64,000 nt of DNA from an uncultured Alphaproteobacteria bacterium (lineage in GTDB: Bacteria > Pseudomonadota > Alphaproteobacteria > GCA-2731375). A program made the position numbers and the translations under genes. The notes under the pieces are model-generated. The model ran no database searches. It was given only the letters and a program-made list of their open reading frames with translations, and had not been told where the DNA came from. Each line of letters starts with the position of its first letter. Position 1 is the stretch's first letter. The stretch lies in assembly GCA_951812805.1 (NCBI GenBank), contig CATOSZ010000001.1, forward strand, positions 682,001 through 746,000, written 5' to 3'. This document shows, piece by piece, positions 8,881 through 17,109 of the stretch.

Positions 8881-9175
8881 GTCCAGACTGTTCTGCAAGT
8901 TTGTCATGGCTGCCGATGAGGGCCACCGGCATGCCTGGCGCGGAGATTTCGATTGCTCGGAGCGCCAGGCATGCCGAGCCGCCGTCAGGCGGCTTTCTGG
9001 ATGCGTTCGCTTTTGCTCTCCTTGAGATGGATCATGTTGAGCTAGCGGTTGGCATCCAGCCAGTCCTCATGGATTTCGATCGCGAGAGCCCGGACCAGCC
9101 GGAGGCAGCTCATCCACCCCATCGGCCCGGACTTGTGCCCCAGCTACGAAACCCCTTTTGCAGAACAATCTGTAC
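8881..9175 (-). mobile_element. Internally deleted IS relic (MITE-like)
   Basis: GTCCAGACTGTTCTGCAA at 8881 matches, in inverted form, the sequence ending at about 9175 (GTACAGATTGTTCTGCAA on the minus strand), with two mismatches. Between them lies only the last part of a transposase-like reading frame (see 8985-9150) and a 14-bp perfect hairpin (8928-8941 with 8962-8975). This is the form expected of a non-autonomous derivative left after internal deletion. No clear target duplication was seen, so the exact limits are uncertain. Confidence 0.45.
8985..9150 (-). pseudogene. C-terminal relic of a transposase, possibly IS256-like
   Basis: On the minus strand one frame reads LRLVRALAIEIHEDWLDANR, then an in-frame TAG, then LNMIHLKESKSERIQKAA and a TGA at 8985. 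The wording resembles the C-terminal tail of IS256-type transposases, where a Tyr codon would be expected at the TAG, but this is from memory and not certain. A second in-frame TAG lies upstream. The relic has no start and no catalytic part. Confidence 0.4.
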
Positions 9176-9295
9176 AGGACCCGTTTTGATTTGCCCGCCT
9201 TTGCGATGAAAGCCCCCAGGCTGATTGGCTCCATATAGCGGTGAGCTTGCCCCGATTTCGTGGACATCCGATCCTTTGGGAAGGAGGAGCCCACG

Positions 9296-9610
9296 ATGTC
9301 CCGAAAACGAGCACCGTATCCGCATGAGTTTCGCAGCCAGCTTGTCGATCTTGTCCGCGGCGGCCGGACGCCGGAGGAACTGAGCCGCGAGTTCGAGCCG
9401 ACGGCGCAATCGATCCGTAACTGGGTGGCCGCCGCCGATGTGGCGGAAGGCCGTCGCACCGAAGTCCTGACCGGCAAGGAACACGAGGAGCTGAAGCGGC
9501 TTCGTCGTGAGAACAAGCGGCTCAGACAAGAGCGCGAGATACTTGCAAAAGCCGCGGCTTGGTTCGCACGGGAGACCGACGCGACCTCGGACGACTCTTC
9601 GCGTTCGTGA
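9296..9610 (+). CDS. IS3-family transposase OrfA
   Basis: About 104 residues, starting at an ATG behind AAGGAGGAG. The N-terminal helix-turn-helix (HEFRSQLVDLVRGGRTPEEL, then SIRNWVAAAD) binds the IS ends. A C-terminal leucine-zipper-like helix (LKRLRRENKRLRQEREILAKA) serves oligomerisation. A GCAAAAG stretch near 9545-9551 just before the end is a plausible -1 slippery site, giving the OrfAB fusion transposase that catalyses transposition. Confidence 0.9.
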   Translation: MSRKRAPYPHEFRSQLVDLVRGGRTPEELSREFEPTAQSIRNWVAAADVAEGRRTEVLTGKEHEELKRLRRENKRLRQEREILAKAAAWFARETDATSDDSSRS

Positions 9611-10467
9611 GTGCGTACCAAGCCATGTACCCAATCGCCATGATGTGCCGACTGCTCGAGGTCTCCACCAGCGGCTGGTACGAGTGGCGTCGGCGGCCGT
9701 CGAGCCGCCGGGAGATCGACGATGGGATCCTGACGGCGCGGATCACCGAGATCCACGCAGCCTCCGACGGCACCTACGGCGCGCCGCGGATCCATGCCGA
9801 GCTGCGTGACGAGGGCGTGGCCGTCGCCCGCAAGCGGGTGGCCCGATTGATGCGCGTGGCCGGTCTGTCGGGCGTCAGTCGGCGCCGGCGGCCCAAGACG
9901 ACGGTGCGAAGTGAGGGCGTGCGCCCAGCACCGGACCTGGTCGATCGGGACTTCCGTGCCGAGGCGCCTGACGAACTCTGGGTCGCGGACATCACTTATG
10001 TCCCGACCGCGATGGGCTTCCTGTACCTGGCGATCGTCCTGGACGCCTTCAGCCGCCGCGTCGTCGGTTGGGCGATGGAGACGCACCTCGCCACCGCACT
10101 CGTCTTGCAGGCCCTCGATATGGCGGTCACGCGACGGCGGCCGAAAGGAAGGCCGATCCATCACTCCGACCAGGGTTCGCAGTACACCTCGATCGACTTC
10201 GGCACCCGTTGCCGCAAGTTCGGCGTCCGGCCCTCCATGGGCTCGGTCGGCGACTGCTACGACAACGCCATGGCCGAGAGCTTCTTCGCCACCCTCGAAT
10301 GCGAGCTGATCGACCGGCGGCGGCTCGAAAACCCCGACCATGCGCGGCGCGAACTCTTCCAGTTCATCGAAGGCTGGTACAATCCCCGACGCCGGCATTC
10401 ATCCATAGGATACATGTCGCCGATCAACTACGAGAGGAGCACAGCCCCCCGTCGCACAAATCTTTGA
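9559..10467 (+). CDS. IS3-family transposase OrfB (DDE integrase core)
   Basis: Reads in the -1 frame relative to orfA and overlaps its end; it is normally made as the OrfAB fusion by frameshifting, though a TTG at 9559 opens the frame. It contains the helix-turn-helix-21 region (MMCRLLEVSTSGWYEWRRR) and the integrase core: LWVADITYVP (first Asp), HHSDQGSQYTS (second Asp) and DNAMAESFFATLECE (Glu). About 302 residues, normal for the family. It appears intact, so the element may be active. Confidence 0.92.
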   Translation: MVRTGDRRDLGRLFAFVSAYQAMYPIAMMCRLLEVSTSGWYEWRRRPSSRREIDDGILTARITEIHAASDGTYGAPRIHAELRDEGVAVARKRVARLMRVAGLSGVSRRRRPKTTVRSEGVRPAPDLVDRDFRAEAPDELWVADITYVPTAMGFLYLAIVLDAFSRRVVGWAMETHLATALVLQALDMAVTRRRPKGRPIHHSDQGSQYTSIDFGTRCRKFGVRPSMGSVGDCYDNAMAESFFATLECELIDRRRLENPDHARRELFQFIEGWYNPRRRHSSIGYMSPINYERSTAPRRTNL

Positions 10468-10526
10468 CCGTCCACGAAACCGGGGGAACTCCAGCGGATC
10501 AGCCTGGGGCTTTGCTTACAGGGCGG

Positions 10527-11258
10527 CTACTTTTGTCGTCGCTGTTTGCTTTGTGCGAAGCGGTAAGACATGTTGCCTGTTTCGATGATTGCGCAGTGAT
10601 GCGTTACACGATCCAGCAACGCGGTTGTCATTTTTGCATCTCCGAAGACGGAGACCCATTCCCCGAACTCCAGATTGGTGGTGATGATGACGCTGGTCTT
10701 CTCATAGAGTTTGCTGATCAGGTGGAACAAGAGCGCACCGCCGGATTTGGGGAATGGGATATAGCCCAGTTCGTCGATGATGACGCAATCCATGGCCGTC
10801 AGTTGCCGGATGATCTTGCCGGCGTTGCCTTCGGCCTGTTCCTTGATCAGCGCATTGATCAGATCGACGGCGTTGAAGAAACGGACCTTCTTTCCCTGAT
10901 TGATCAACAGCGTCCCCAGAGCAATGGCGATGTGGGTTTTGCCCGTACCGGTTCCGCCCACCAGAATGAGGTTGTGGGCCTCCTGGGTGAACTGCCCTGA
11001 GCAGAAGGGGTCGATTTGCGCTTGGGTGACGGCGGCTAGGCCGTAATCGAAAGTGGCGAAGTCCTTATGGTGGGGGAACTTCGAGGCCCGCATTTGGTGC
11101 TGGATAGAGCGCACCCGGCGCTCTACAGTCTCGGCGTCGATCAGTTGCTTTATCGCAGTGGTCAGACTTGGCGGCTTGCGCGCGGCCAGCAAAGCTTCGG
11201 CGCAAGCCGCCATTCCATACAGCCTCAGGGCGATCAGTTGGTCTATCAAAGCTTTCAT
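10527..11258 (-). CDS. istB: IS21-B helper ATPase IstB
   Basis: AAA+ ATPase that assists the IstA transposase in IS21 transposition. Walker A is GGTGTGKTH near residue 100 and Walker B is [11 protein letters not shown]. Start chosen at ATG 11258, which overlaps the istA stop as ATGA and suggests coupled translation. About 243 residues, usual for IstB. The terminator-like hairpin after it is split by the IS3 insertion. Confidence 0.93.
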   Translation of the reverse strand: MKALIDQLIALRLYGMAACAEALLAARKPPSLTTAIKQLIDAETVERRVRSIQHQMRASKFPHHKDFATFDYGLAAVTQAQIDPFCSGQFTQEAHNLILVGGTGTGKTHIAIALGTLLINQGKKVRFFNAVDLINALIKEQAEGNAGKIIRQLTAMDCVIIDELGYIPFPKSGGALLFHLISKLYEKTSVIITTNLEFGEWVSVFGDAKMTTALLDRVTHHCAIIETGNMSYRFAQSKQRRQK

Positions 11259-12754
11259 GCGACGGCCTCCCCGGCAACGCACAGCGTCTCATAGCGCTTG
11301 CAGTCCGCTTCGGGCCGCAAGGTCAGTTGCGGATAGGCGTGGCTCTCGCCCCATGGCGCGATGACCGGCTCCACCAGTTGGTTGATCAGATTGATGATGG
11401 CCGGAAGGCGCAGCGTGTTCTGCTCCACGGCCAGTTCACAGGCTATCTCGACCACCTCGATCCCGTGATCCTGGGCCAGCAGGAGCAGATCGACAAACTC
11501 CCGGTCCCCGCCTTTGCCGGCCATGTAATGCGCCCTGACCCGGTGCATCGCCTCAGGCAATTGCCAACCCACAAAGGGCGCGCCATCTCTCAGCGCGCCG
11601 GGCTTGCGGTCGAGTAGGGGCAGGTAATGCCAGGGCTCGAAATAGCTGGCGTTGCGGGTAAAGCGGCGCTTGTGCTCGGCAATCACATTCTGCCCTGACA
11701 CAACCACGATCCGGTCCGCATAGGCGCGCAGAGAGACAAGCTCCCCGGCGAACCGGGAGGGGACGCTATAGCGATTGGTGGCATATTGGACCAGACAGGT
11801 AGAGCGGACACGAGCGGCCTTCTCAACATAGCCGTCAAAAGCCCGGCCCAGGGGACGCAGTTCGGCGCACTCGTCTGCGAACACGTCCGAGATCTTGCGA
11901 TCCGATTGTTCGGGGTGGGCGCGATTCGCCAATTCCTCGCAGCGCAGACGCAACCAGCCGTTCAGCGCATCCAGATCGTCAAAGGCGGGCTTGGGCGCAA
12001 ACAGCTGTCCCCGCAGGAACCCAACCTGGTTCTCAATCTGACCCTTCTCCCACCCCGCCGCGGGTGTGCAAGCAACCGGTTCCATCACATAGTGGTTCAT
12101 CAACGCCAGAAAGCGCGGATGGAACACACGGTCCTTAGAGCGCGAAACATAGGTTACCATCGTCTTGGGGTTGTCGATGATCACCCGGCGCGGTACGCCG
12201 CCATAGAAAGACATCGCCCGTGCAAAGGCGTCCAGCACCATCTCCTGAGATTCGCTGGGATAGGCAACAACAAAGGGCTTGCGGCTATGACATAGGCGGA
12301 AGTGGGCAACCTTTACCTTCTGCTCGACACCGCCCAGGACAGCGTATTCCGTGCTCCAGTCAAACTGGAGCGCGTCACCTGCCGTAAAGTGCAACGGAAT
12401 GAACGCATCCCCCGATCCGGCGCCAGAACGCTTCAGGTCGCGGACAAACCTCTGAACCGTCGAGTAGGATCCGCTATAGCCTTCCGACACAAGCTGCTCA
12501 TAAAGCTTCTTGGCCGTCCGGCGCTCACGGCGCGGGCGCCCCAGGTCCTGCTCAAAGAGCGCCCGAAGCCGGCTGGCGAAGCCATCGCTAAGCTTACGCC
12601 GGACGGGTGAAACGCGCCGCTGATAGCTCGGTGGATCGCCGTCCTTCAGATACTTCTTAATCGTGTTCCGCGACAAACCAGTCTGACGAGATACAGATCG
12701 GATACTCCGACCCTCCCGTAATATCCAACGTCGGATCTTCAATACGCTTTCCAT
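11255..12754 (-). CDS. istA: IS21-B transposase IstA
   Basis: Transposase with N-terminal helix-turn-helix ([20 protein letters not shown]) and DDE core: LQFDWSTE (Asp), [10 protein letters not shown] (Asp) and [12 protein letters not shown] (Glu). ATG 12754 behind GCAGGTGG is preferred over a GTG at 12781. About 499 residues, full length. It is only distantly like the IstA of element A, so the two elements are different IS21 types rather than copies. Confidence 0.93.
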   Translation of the reverse strand: MESVLKIRRWILREGRSIRSVSRQTGLSRNTIKKYLKDGDPPSYQRRVSPVRRKLSDGFASRLRALFEQDLGRPRRERRTAKKLYEQLVSEGYSGSYSTVQRFVRDLKRSGAGSGDAFIPLHFTAGDALQFDWSTEYAVLGGVEQKVKVAHFRLCHSRKPFVVAYPSESQEMVLDAFARAMSFYGGVPRRVIIDNPKTMVTYVSRSKDRVFHPRFLALMNHYVMEPVACTPAAGWEKGQIENQVGFLRGQLFAPKPAFDDLDALNGWLRLRCEELANRAHPEQSDRKISDVFADECAELRPLGRAFDGYVEKAARVRSTCLVQYATNRYSVPSRFAGELVSLRAYADRIVVVSGQNVIAEHKRRFTRNASYFEPWHYLPLLDRKPGALRDGAPFVGWQLPEAMHRVRAHYMAGKGGDREFVDLLLLAQDHGIEVVEIACELAVEQNTLRLPAIINLINQLVEPVIAPWGESHAYPQLTLRPEADCKRYETLCVAGEAVA

Positions 12755-12877
12755 CAATACCACCTGCTCTTTCCTCCGCACTGTTCCGTGCGGATGCTAG
12801 CGTTCCAGGTGGGTCAATTCTTACCGCTCATAACCCACCAAAGTGGGTCAGTTTTGCATGCCGATTCACAGCCTGCG

Positions 12878-13023
12878 CACGCGCGCTCACCATCAACACG
12901 ACCAGCTACTCATCGCTCGCCGCCATCCTCAAGTCCGGCCTCGATCGCACACGCCCCGAGCGCGAACCGCTTCTGCCGCTGCCGCCACACACCAACATCC
13001 GCGGCCCCGGCTACTACCGATAA
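12878..13023 (+). pseudogene. istA: IS21-A transposase IstA, 3' part
   Basis: Codes for the last 48 residues of IstA of element A (…[18 protein letters not shown]…GPGYYR) and ends at TAA 13021-13023, 17 bases before istB. Base 8634 plus bases 12878-12879 rebuild the split codon GCA, giving the continuous reading [11 protein letters not shown]. This is direct proof that IS21-B landed in a working istA. Confidence 0.9.
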
Positions 13024-13040
13024 CCAGGAGAAGACACCTC

Positions 13041-13817
13041 ATGCTGACACACCCGACCCTCGACCAGATGCAGGCCCTCGGCTTCAAGGGCATGGCAGAG
13101 GCTTACCGCGACATGGCCGAGCGAGGCCAATCATCGGAATTGAACCGCGAGGACTGGCTCGCCCTCATGCTCGACCGCGAGGCCGCCACCCGCGCCGACA
13201 AGCGCCTCGCCAACCGCCTCAGACAGGCCAGGCTACGCTTCCCCGAGGCCTGCATCGAGGACATCGACTTCGCCGCCGAACGAGGCCTCGACCGCCGCGC
13301 CGTCCTCTCTCTCGCCCAGGGCGTCTGGCTCAAGGCACACGAGAACCTCATCGTCACCGGCCAGACCGGAACCGGCAAGACATGGCTCGCCTGTGCCATC
13401 GCCCATCAGGCCGCCAGGCTCGATCATTCCGTCCTCTACGTCCGCATGCCCAGGCTCTTCGAGGACCTCGCCATGGCCCGCCTCGACGGCCGGCTGCCCC
13501 GCCTGATCGACCGCCTCGCCCGGGTCCAGCTGCTCGTCCTCGACGACTGGGGAACCCATGGCCTGACCGACCGCCAGCGCCTCGATCTCCTGGAAATCTG
13601 CGAGGAACGATACCACCGACGCTCAACCCTCATCACCGCGCAGATCCCCGTGACCGCCTGGCACGACCTGATCGGCGAGGCCACCATCGCCGACGCCATC
13701 CTCGACCGCGTCATCCACAACGCCCACCGCATCGGCTTGAAAGGCGACAGCATGCGAAAGAAGAAATCGACGACCGACTTGACCCAGCCAACCACAACGG
13801 AAAACAATCCCGACTGA
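13041..13817 (+). CDS. istB: IS21-A helper ATPase IstB
   Basis: Start ATG 13041 behind CCAGGAG. About 258 residues with Walker [10 protein letters not shown] near residue 110, Walker [12 protein letters not shown], and an arginine-rich lid. It partners IstA of element A. The gene is intact but now lies 4.4 kb from most of its partner gene and after the whole of IS21-B, so its own transcription may depend on a promoter inside the inner element. Confidence 0.93.
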   Translation: MLTHPTLDQMQALGFKGMAEAYRDMAERGQSSELNREDWLALMLDREAATRADKRLANRLRQARLRFPEACIEDIDFAAERGLDRRAVLSLAQGVWLKAHENLIVTGQTGTGKTWLACAIAHQAARLDHSVLYVRMPRLFEDLAMARLDGRLPRLIDRLARVQLLVLDDWGTHGLTDRQRLDLLEICEERYHRRSTLITAQIPVTAWHDLIGEATIADAILDRVIHNAHRIGLKGDSMRKKKSTTDLTQPTTTENNPD

Positions 13818-13853
13818 CGGCAACAAGGCACCCGAAGCCAAACTCCCGGAACC

Positions 13854-13922
13854 GGCCGGGACTTTATGAAATCGGTGGCCAGGACTTACTGAAACCGCCG
13901 TCCGGAACTACCGAAATCCGCA
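13854..13922 (-). repeat. Three terminal repeats at 23-bp spacing, right end of IS21-A
   Basis: Inverted copies of the left-end 18-bp repeat start at 13854 (GGCCGGGACTTTATGAAA), 13877 (GGCCAGGACTTACTGAAA) and about 13900 (GTCCGGAACTACCGAAA, one base shorter). The 23-bp period is the same as at the left end. They are presumed IstA-binding sites and define the right tip at 13922. Confidence 0.82.
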
Positions 13923-13930
13923 GGCTCGAG

Positions 13931-14368
13931 ACCTTCGAACCATTGGTCTGGCTGCTGGTCGGGCTGGCGGCGATCCCGTCGGTCGCGCTCTGGACGGCAC
14001 TCGGCCGGCGCCATGGCGTCCGCCGCGCCTTCGCCGTCGCCGCCCTGGTCGAGGCGGCGGGCGTCGGGGCGAGCGTCCTGGCGCCGGGCCTCTGGGGTCC
14101 CTTCGCCGCGGCCCTGCTGTTGGGCGCGACCTTCATGGGCTTGACCGCGCTCGGCCTGATCGCGGCCAGGGAAATCGCCGGCGCCGCATCGCGCCGCGCA
14201 CTGGCGATCATGACGGCGGCCTTCGGCCTCGGCCAGATGCTCGGTCCCGTGGCCGGCGGCTATGGCTACGATCTGACGGGAAGCTTCACGGCGCCTTCGT
14301 TGCTGGCGGCGGCGGCACTGCTGGTCGCGGCGGCGCTCGGCGGTGGGCGAGCCACAGGCCGGCGATGA
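13931..14368 (+). pseudogene. MFS exporter (YbfB/YjiJ type), C-terminal part
   Basis: The last 146 codons (including stop) of the exporter begun at 6359: TFEPLVWLLVGLAAIPSVAL, then helices to the end. It has no start of its own near the break; the frame is open further upstream only through IS sequence. The 3' end overlaps the convergent DMT exporter gene by 83 bases. Confidence 0.9.
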
Positions 14369-15194
14369 CCAGGGGCAGGCTGGCGACGAGACCGAGGGTC
14401 AAAGGCTCGTCCAGCAGCAGCGCGCCGAGGCCGGCGGCGGTGATCGGGCCGAGGGCGAGAAACAGGCAGACCCGGCTCGCCGTCGCATGGGCCAACGCAT
14501 AGAGCCAGGTGAAGTAGCCGAGGCTGGAGGCCAAGCCGATGAACAACACCGCGAAGGCGCCGCTCGGTCCCAGGGCCGGCAGACCTCTGCCCAGGCTCTC
14601 GCCGAGTGCGAAGGGGGCGAGCGCCGCGACGGAGGCCAGCATGGCCAGCAGGCAGACCTGTACGGGCGGGTAGCGTGCGACATAGTCCCGGTAGAACACG
14701 GCACAAAGCGCGCCGACGGCCGCCGCGGCCAGAACGGCGGCGATACCGCCCGCACCGCCGCCGCCACCCGGCCCGCCGACCGCCAGGCCGACGCCGGCGA
14801 TCGCCAGGGCGCAACCGGCGAGCTTGCCGGCACCCAACGCTTCCCGGCCGAGCGTCACGGCCAGCAACAAGGCCATCAACGGCAAGGTGGCGAACAGCAA
14901 TGCACCGAGCCCGGCGGTGACGTCCGCGAGCCCATGGTTGAGCAGCGCGATCAGCACCGCGAACTGGCCGATGCCGAGCAGCGCGATGGCGCCCGCATCA
15001 CGCCGCGGGATCGCCACCCGCCGCCCGGCAAGCGCCCAGGGTGCCAGGCCCAGGACACCGATGGCGTAGCGCAGAAAGGCGAGCGTGAACGGGCCGACAT
15101 CAGCGACGACATGGCGCGTCGCCACCATCGCCGCGCCGACCAGGACCCCGGTGACGGTGCCGGCGAGGACCGCCCGCCTGGCGGTTCGGCTCAA
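14286..15194 (-). CDS. DMT-superfamily (EamA) transporter
   Basis: About 302 residues with ten predicted membrane helices in two EamA halves; the second half is seen from AVLAAAAVGALCAVFYR onward, and the protein ends in a proline-rich basic tail. Carriers of this type export amino acids, drugs or metabolites; the substrate cannot be told. The start is a TTG whose TTGA overlaps the stop of the preceding MarR-GNAT gene, so the two are translated as a coupled pair and the MarR domain is the likely regulator. Its 3' end overlaps the convergent MFS fragment. Confidence 0.88.
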   Translation of the reverse strand: MSRTARRAVLAGTVTGVLVGAAMVATRHVVADVGPFTLAFLRYAIGVLGLAPWALAGRRVAIPRRDAGAIALLGIGQFAVLIALLNHGLADVTAGLGALLFATLPLMALLLAVTLGREALGAGKLAGCALAIAGVGLAVGGPGGGGGAGGIAAVLAAAAVGALCAVFYRDYVARYPPVQVCLLAMLASVAALAPFALGESLGRGLPALGPSGAFAVLFIGLASSLGYFTWLYALAHATASRVCLFLALGPITAAGLGALLLDEPLTLGLVASLPLVIAGLWLAHRRAPPRPAVPPPPATKAP

Positions 15195-16117
15195 AGCTCG
15201 AGGTCCCAGGTCTCCGCCAGGCAGTCGACGCCGAAATCACGCATCGGCTCCGTCGCCACCAGCTCGAAACCGGCCCCGGCGTAAAGCCGGCGGGCGGCGA
15301 TCTGGATATCGTTGGTCCAGAGCGTCATGCGCGCATAGCCCGCCCGCCGGGCGAAGCGCAGGCATTCCTCCAGCAGCGCCCGGCCGATGCCCCGCCCATG
15401 CGCACGGGGGTCGAGGACCATCAGGCGCAGCTTGGAAACCCTGTCGTCGACCCGGACGACCAGGGCGGAACCGACGAACGCGCGGTCGACCTCGGCGATC
15501 CAGGCGCAGTCCCCCGCGGCATCGAAATTGTCGATGAAGTCGGCGGCGATGCGGGCGACCAGGGCCTCGAAGCTCGCGTCGAAGCCGAACATTTCGGGAT
15601 AAAGCCAGCCGTGCAGGGCGACGATGCGTCCCATGTCGCCGCCCCGGTGCGGGCGCAGCACGAAGCCCTGCGCCTCGGGCCCGGCGCCCGACAGAAGATT
15701 GCGGATGCGTTCCATCGCCTCGACCAGGCGCGCCTGGTCCTCCGCGCCGAGACGGGCCAGCAGCTTCGCATTCTCCCGCGCCGACAGCCGGTCCAGCTCG
15801 GCGAACTCCGCCTGTCCCGCCGCGCTCAGGCTGAGGATGCTCTTGCGCCGATCCGTCTCGGCCGGGCGGCGGTCGATCAGGCCGCGGGCGCGGAAATCCC
15901 GCAGGATCCGGCTGAGGTAGCCCGGGTCGACGTCGAGGTCACGGCCGAGGTCACTCGCCGAGGCCTCCCCCCTGGCCGCCAGCTCGTAGATCACCCGGGC
16001 TTCCGTCAGCGGAAACTTGGAATCGAGCAGCCCCTCCCGCAACACGCCGATCTCGGCCGTGTAGAACCGATTGAAGGCGCGAACCTGGCGAATCCGTTCC
16101 GCATCGACCGCATTCAT
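15191..16117 (-). CDS. MarR-type regulator fused to GNAT acetyltransferase
   Basis: 308 residues; ATG 16117 behind AGGGAGG is preferred to an upstream TTG. Residues 1-150 are a winged-helix MarR domain (LTEARVIYELAARGEASASDLGRDLDVDPGYLSRIL, wing with DRRPAETDRRKSIL). Residues 155-308 are a GNAT domain with the acetyl-CoA loop AHGRGIGRALLEECLRFAR and MTLWTNDIQIAARRLYAGAGF. Such fusions are known in bacteria; the acetyltransferase may modify the ligand sensed or exported. It is coupled to a DMT exporter. A short repeated dyad lies directly upstream and may be its own operator. Confidence 0.9.
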   Translation of the reverse strand: MNAVDAERIRQVRAFNRFYTAEIGVLREGLLDSKFPLTEARVIYELAARGEASASDLGRDLDVDPGYLSRILRDFRARGLIDRRPAETDRRKSILSLSAAGQAEFAELDRLSARENAKLLARLGAEDQARLVEAMERIRNLLSGAGPEAQGFVLRPHRGGDMGRIVALHGWLYPEMFGFDASFEALVARIAADFIDNFDAAGDCAWIAEVDRAFVGSALVVRVDDRVSKLRLMVLDPRAHGRGIGRALLEECLRFARRAGYARMTLWTNDIQIAARRLYAGAGFELVATEPMRDFGVDCLAETWDLEL

Positions 16118-16148
16118 ATTTGCCTCCCTCAATCATGATGGAGGCATT

Positions 16149-16178
16149 GTCAATTATTTACATGACTCAGTCAATTAT
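16149..16178. promoter_or_regulatory. Candidate MarR-GNAT operator/promoter
   Basis: GTCAATTAT occurs at 16149-16157 and again at 16170-16178, starts 21 bases apart (two helical turns). The perfect dyad TGACTCAGTCA lies at 16163-16173. On the minus strand this gives TTGACT and TTGACA boxes, the second suitable as a -35. The site lies 32 bases upstream of the MarR-GNAT start and overlaps the stop of the preceding SDR gene. It is AT-rich against a GC-rich background. Confidence 0.5.
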
Positions 16179-17028
16179 CTGATCGCTGCCCCGGGTAGAT
16201 CGCCTTGGACGGAATCTGGGCCCAGGCGACGGGCGCGCCGGCCGCTTCGATTCGTTCGTCCAACGGCAGGCTCTCGTCCCACAGCGCGGCGATGAAACGC
16301 ATGCCGTTAACCCCGTCGGACGCCGCGGAGGCGAGCCATACGGCGGGCCCGCGCATGGCCTCGGGCTGGATCAAATTCTGACGAACCATGCCCTCGGTCT
16401 CCGGGATCATCCGCGTGTCGGCCGCACCTCCGGGCACGAGGACGTTGGCGCTGACGCCGGTTTCGGCCAGGTCCTGCATCATCACCCGGCTGTGCGCTTC
16501 CAGCGCCGCCTTGCTCGGCCCGTAGGCGCCGGCGCCGGCGAGGAACATGGTGTCGAGGCTGGTGGTGACGTTGATGATCCGGCCCCAGCCGCGTTCGATC
16601 ATGCCCGGCACCACGGTGCGGGTCATCAGCTGCGGCCCGAAGCTGTTGACCTCGAACATCCGCTTCCAGAGCGCGTCGTCCAGTTCCCAGAACTTGCGCC
16701 GGTCGACGAGGAAGTTGTCGGTCACCGCCTGCGGGCCGATCGCCGCGTCGTTCACCAGCACGTCGATCCGCCCGAAGCGGCCAAGCGCGGCATCCCGCGC
16801 CCGCGACGCCGCGTCGCTATCCGTGACATCCGCCGTCACCGCCAGGGCCGCGCCCTGGCCGCCCGCCGCCGCGACCCGGGTCTCGGCCGCGGCCAGCACG
16901 TCCGCCTCCAGATCGACGAGCACGAGGTTGGCCCCCGCCTCCGCCAGGCCGATCGCCATCGACAGGCCGAGGCCGCGCCCCGCGCCGGTCAGCATTACCA
17001 CCTTGCCTTCGAGCACCCGCTCCGCCAT
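16171..17028 (-). CDS. Short-chain dehydrogenase/reductase
   Basis: Classical SDR of about 285 residues with cofactor loop TGAGRGLGLSMAIG, NDAAIG in place of NNAG, and active site Ser (NVTTSLDT) with YGPSK. The D at VLVDLEAD suggests NAD preference. ATG 17028 behind GGAGGAGGC is preferred to one at 17052. It follows a second, unusual SDR gene on the same strand with an 81-base gap, so the two may act on one pathway. Substrate unknown; the C-terminal part with SLPLDERIEAAGAPVAWAQIP is atypical. Confidence 0.88.
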   Translation of the reverse strand: MAERVLEGKVVMLTGAGRGLGLSMAIGLAEAGANLVLVDLEADVLAAAETRVAAAGGQGAALAVTADVTDSDAASRARDAALGRFGRIDVLVNDAAIGPQAVTDNFLVDRRKFWELDDALWKRMFEVNSFGPQLMTRTVVPGMIERGWGRIINVTTSLDTMFLAGAGAYGPSKAALEAHSRVMMQDLAETGVSANVLVPGGAADTRMIPETEGMVRQNLIQPEAMRGPAVWLASAASDGVNGMRFIAALWDESLPLDERIEAAGAPVAWAQIPSKAIYPGQRSDN

Positions 17029-17109
17029 GCGCCACTGCCTCCTCCGGTTCATAGACCCCCAGAGTATGTCATCGGCGATGCCAGCCTGGCCACCGGGGCC
17101 GGGCGGGCC

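Larger units (their letters stand above)
9242..10494 (+). mobile_element. IS3-family element in the loop of a hairpin in IS21-B
   Basis: 1253 bp. The left end TGAGCTTGCCCCGATTTCGT and the right end, read inward, TGGAGTTCCCCCGGTTTCGT are imperfect inverted repeats that continue GGAC. The 4-bp direct repeat GCGG flanks it at 9238-9241 and 10495-10498. It encodes orfA and orfB in -1 relative frames, as in IS3. It lies precisely in the loop between the arms of the hairpin described at 9209-10514. Confidence 0.93.
9209..10514 (-). terminator. Hairpin after istB of IS21-B, split by the IS3 element
   Basis: Arm AAAGCCCCCAGGCTGAT (9209-9225) is the inverted complement, with one base difference, of ATCAGCCTGGGGCTTT (10499-10514). 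The two arms lie on either side of the IS3 insertion. Before insertion they would have formed a 16-17-bp stem with a 16-base loop, starting 12 bases after the istB stop. The position fits the natural terminator of the istAB operon of IS21-B. Confidence 0.7.
8635..12870 (-). mobile_element. IS21-family element B (inside istA of element A)
   Basis: Ends are inverted: TGTCAATCAGCATTTAATTC at 8635 and, read on the other strand from 12870, TGTGAATCGGCATGCAAAAC. The 7-bp direct repeat GCCTGCG flanks it at 8628-8634 and 12871-12877. Its genes istA and istB are on the minus strand and overlap by ATGA. Further copies of a TGGGTCAATT/AAAATTGACCC-type repeat lie near both ends. Beyond istB the element also holds an IS3 insertion, a hairpin remnant, a short transposase relic and a 107-bp palindrome, so it is larger than a standard IS21. 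Confidence 0.93.
7055..13922 (+). mobile_element. IS21-family element A (outer element, itself carrying two nested ISs)
   Basis: Begins TGCGCGTTTCGGAAAG and ends CTACCGAAATCCGCA, which are inverted copies with TG...CA tips. It is flanked by the 8-bp direct repeat GGCTCGAG at 7047-7054 and 13923-13930. It carries istA (split, 7227-8634 plus 12878-13023) and an intact istB (13041-13817), in the order istA-istB known for IS21. Each end carries several spaced copies of an 18-bp repeat, also an IS21 trait. Without the inner insertion (8635-12870 plus one 7-bp duplication) the element would be about 2.6 kb, normal for the family. It is inserted in the MFS gene. Confidence 0.95.

Noticed and set aside
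9067..10398. 443-codon minus-strand frame across the IS3 element
   Set aside because: It is antisense to IS3 orfA and orfB, whose integrase motifs and inverted ends are clear; the antisense product has no recognisable motif.
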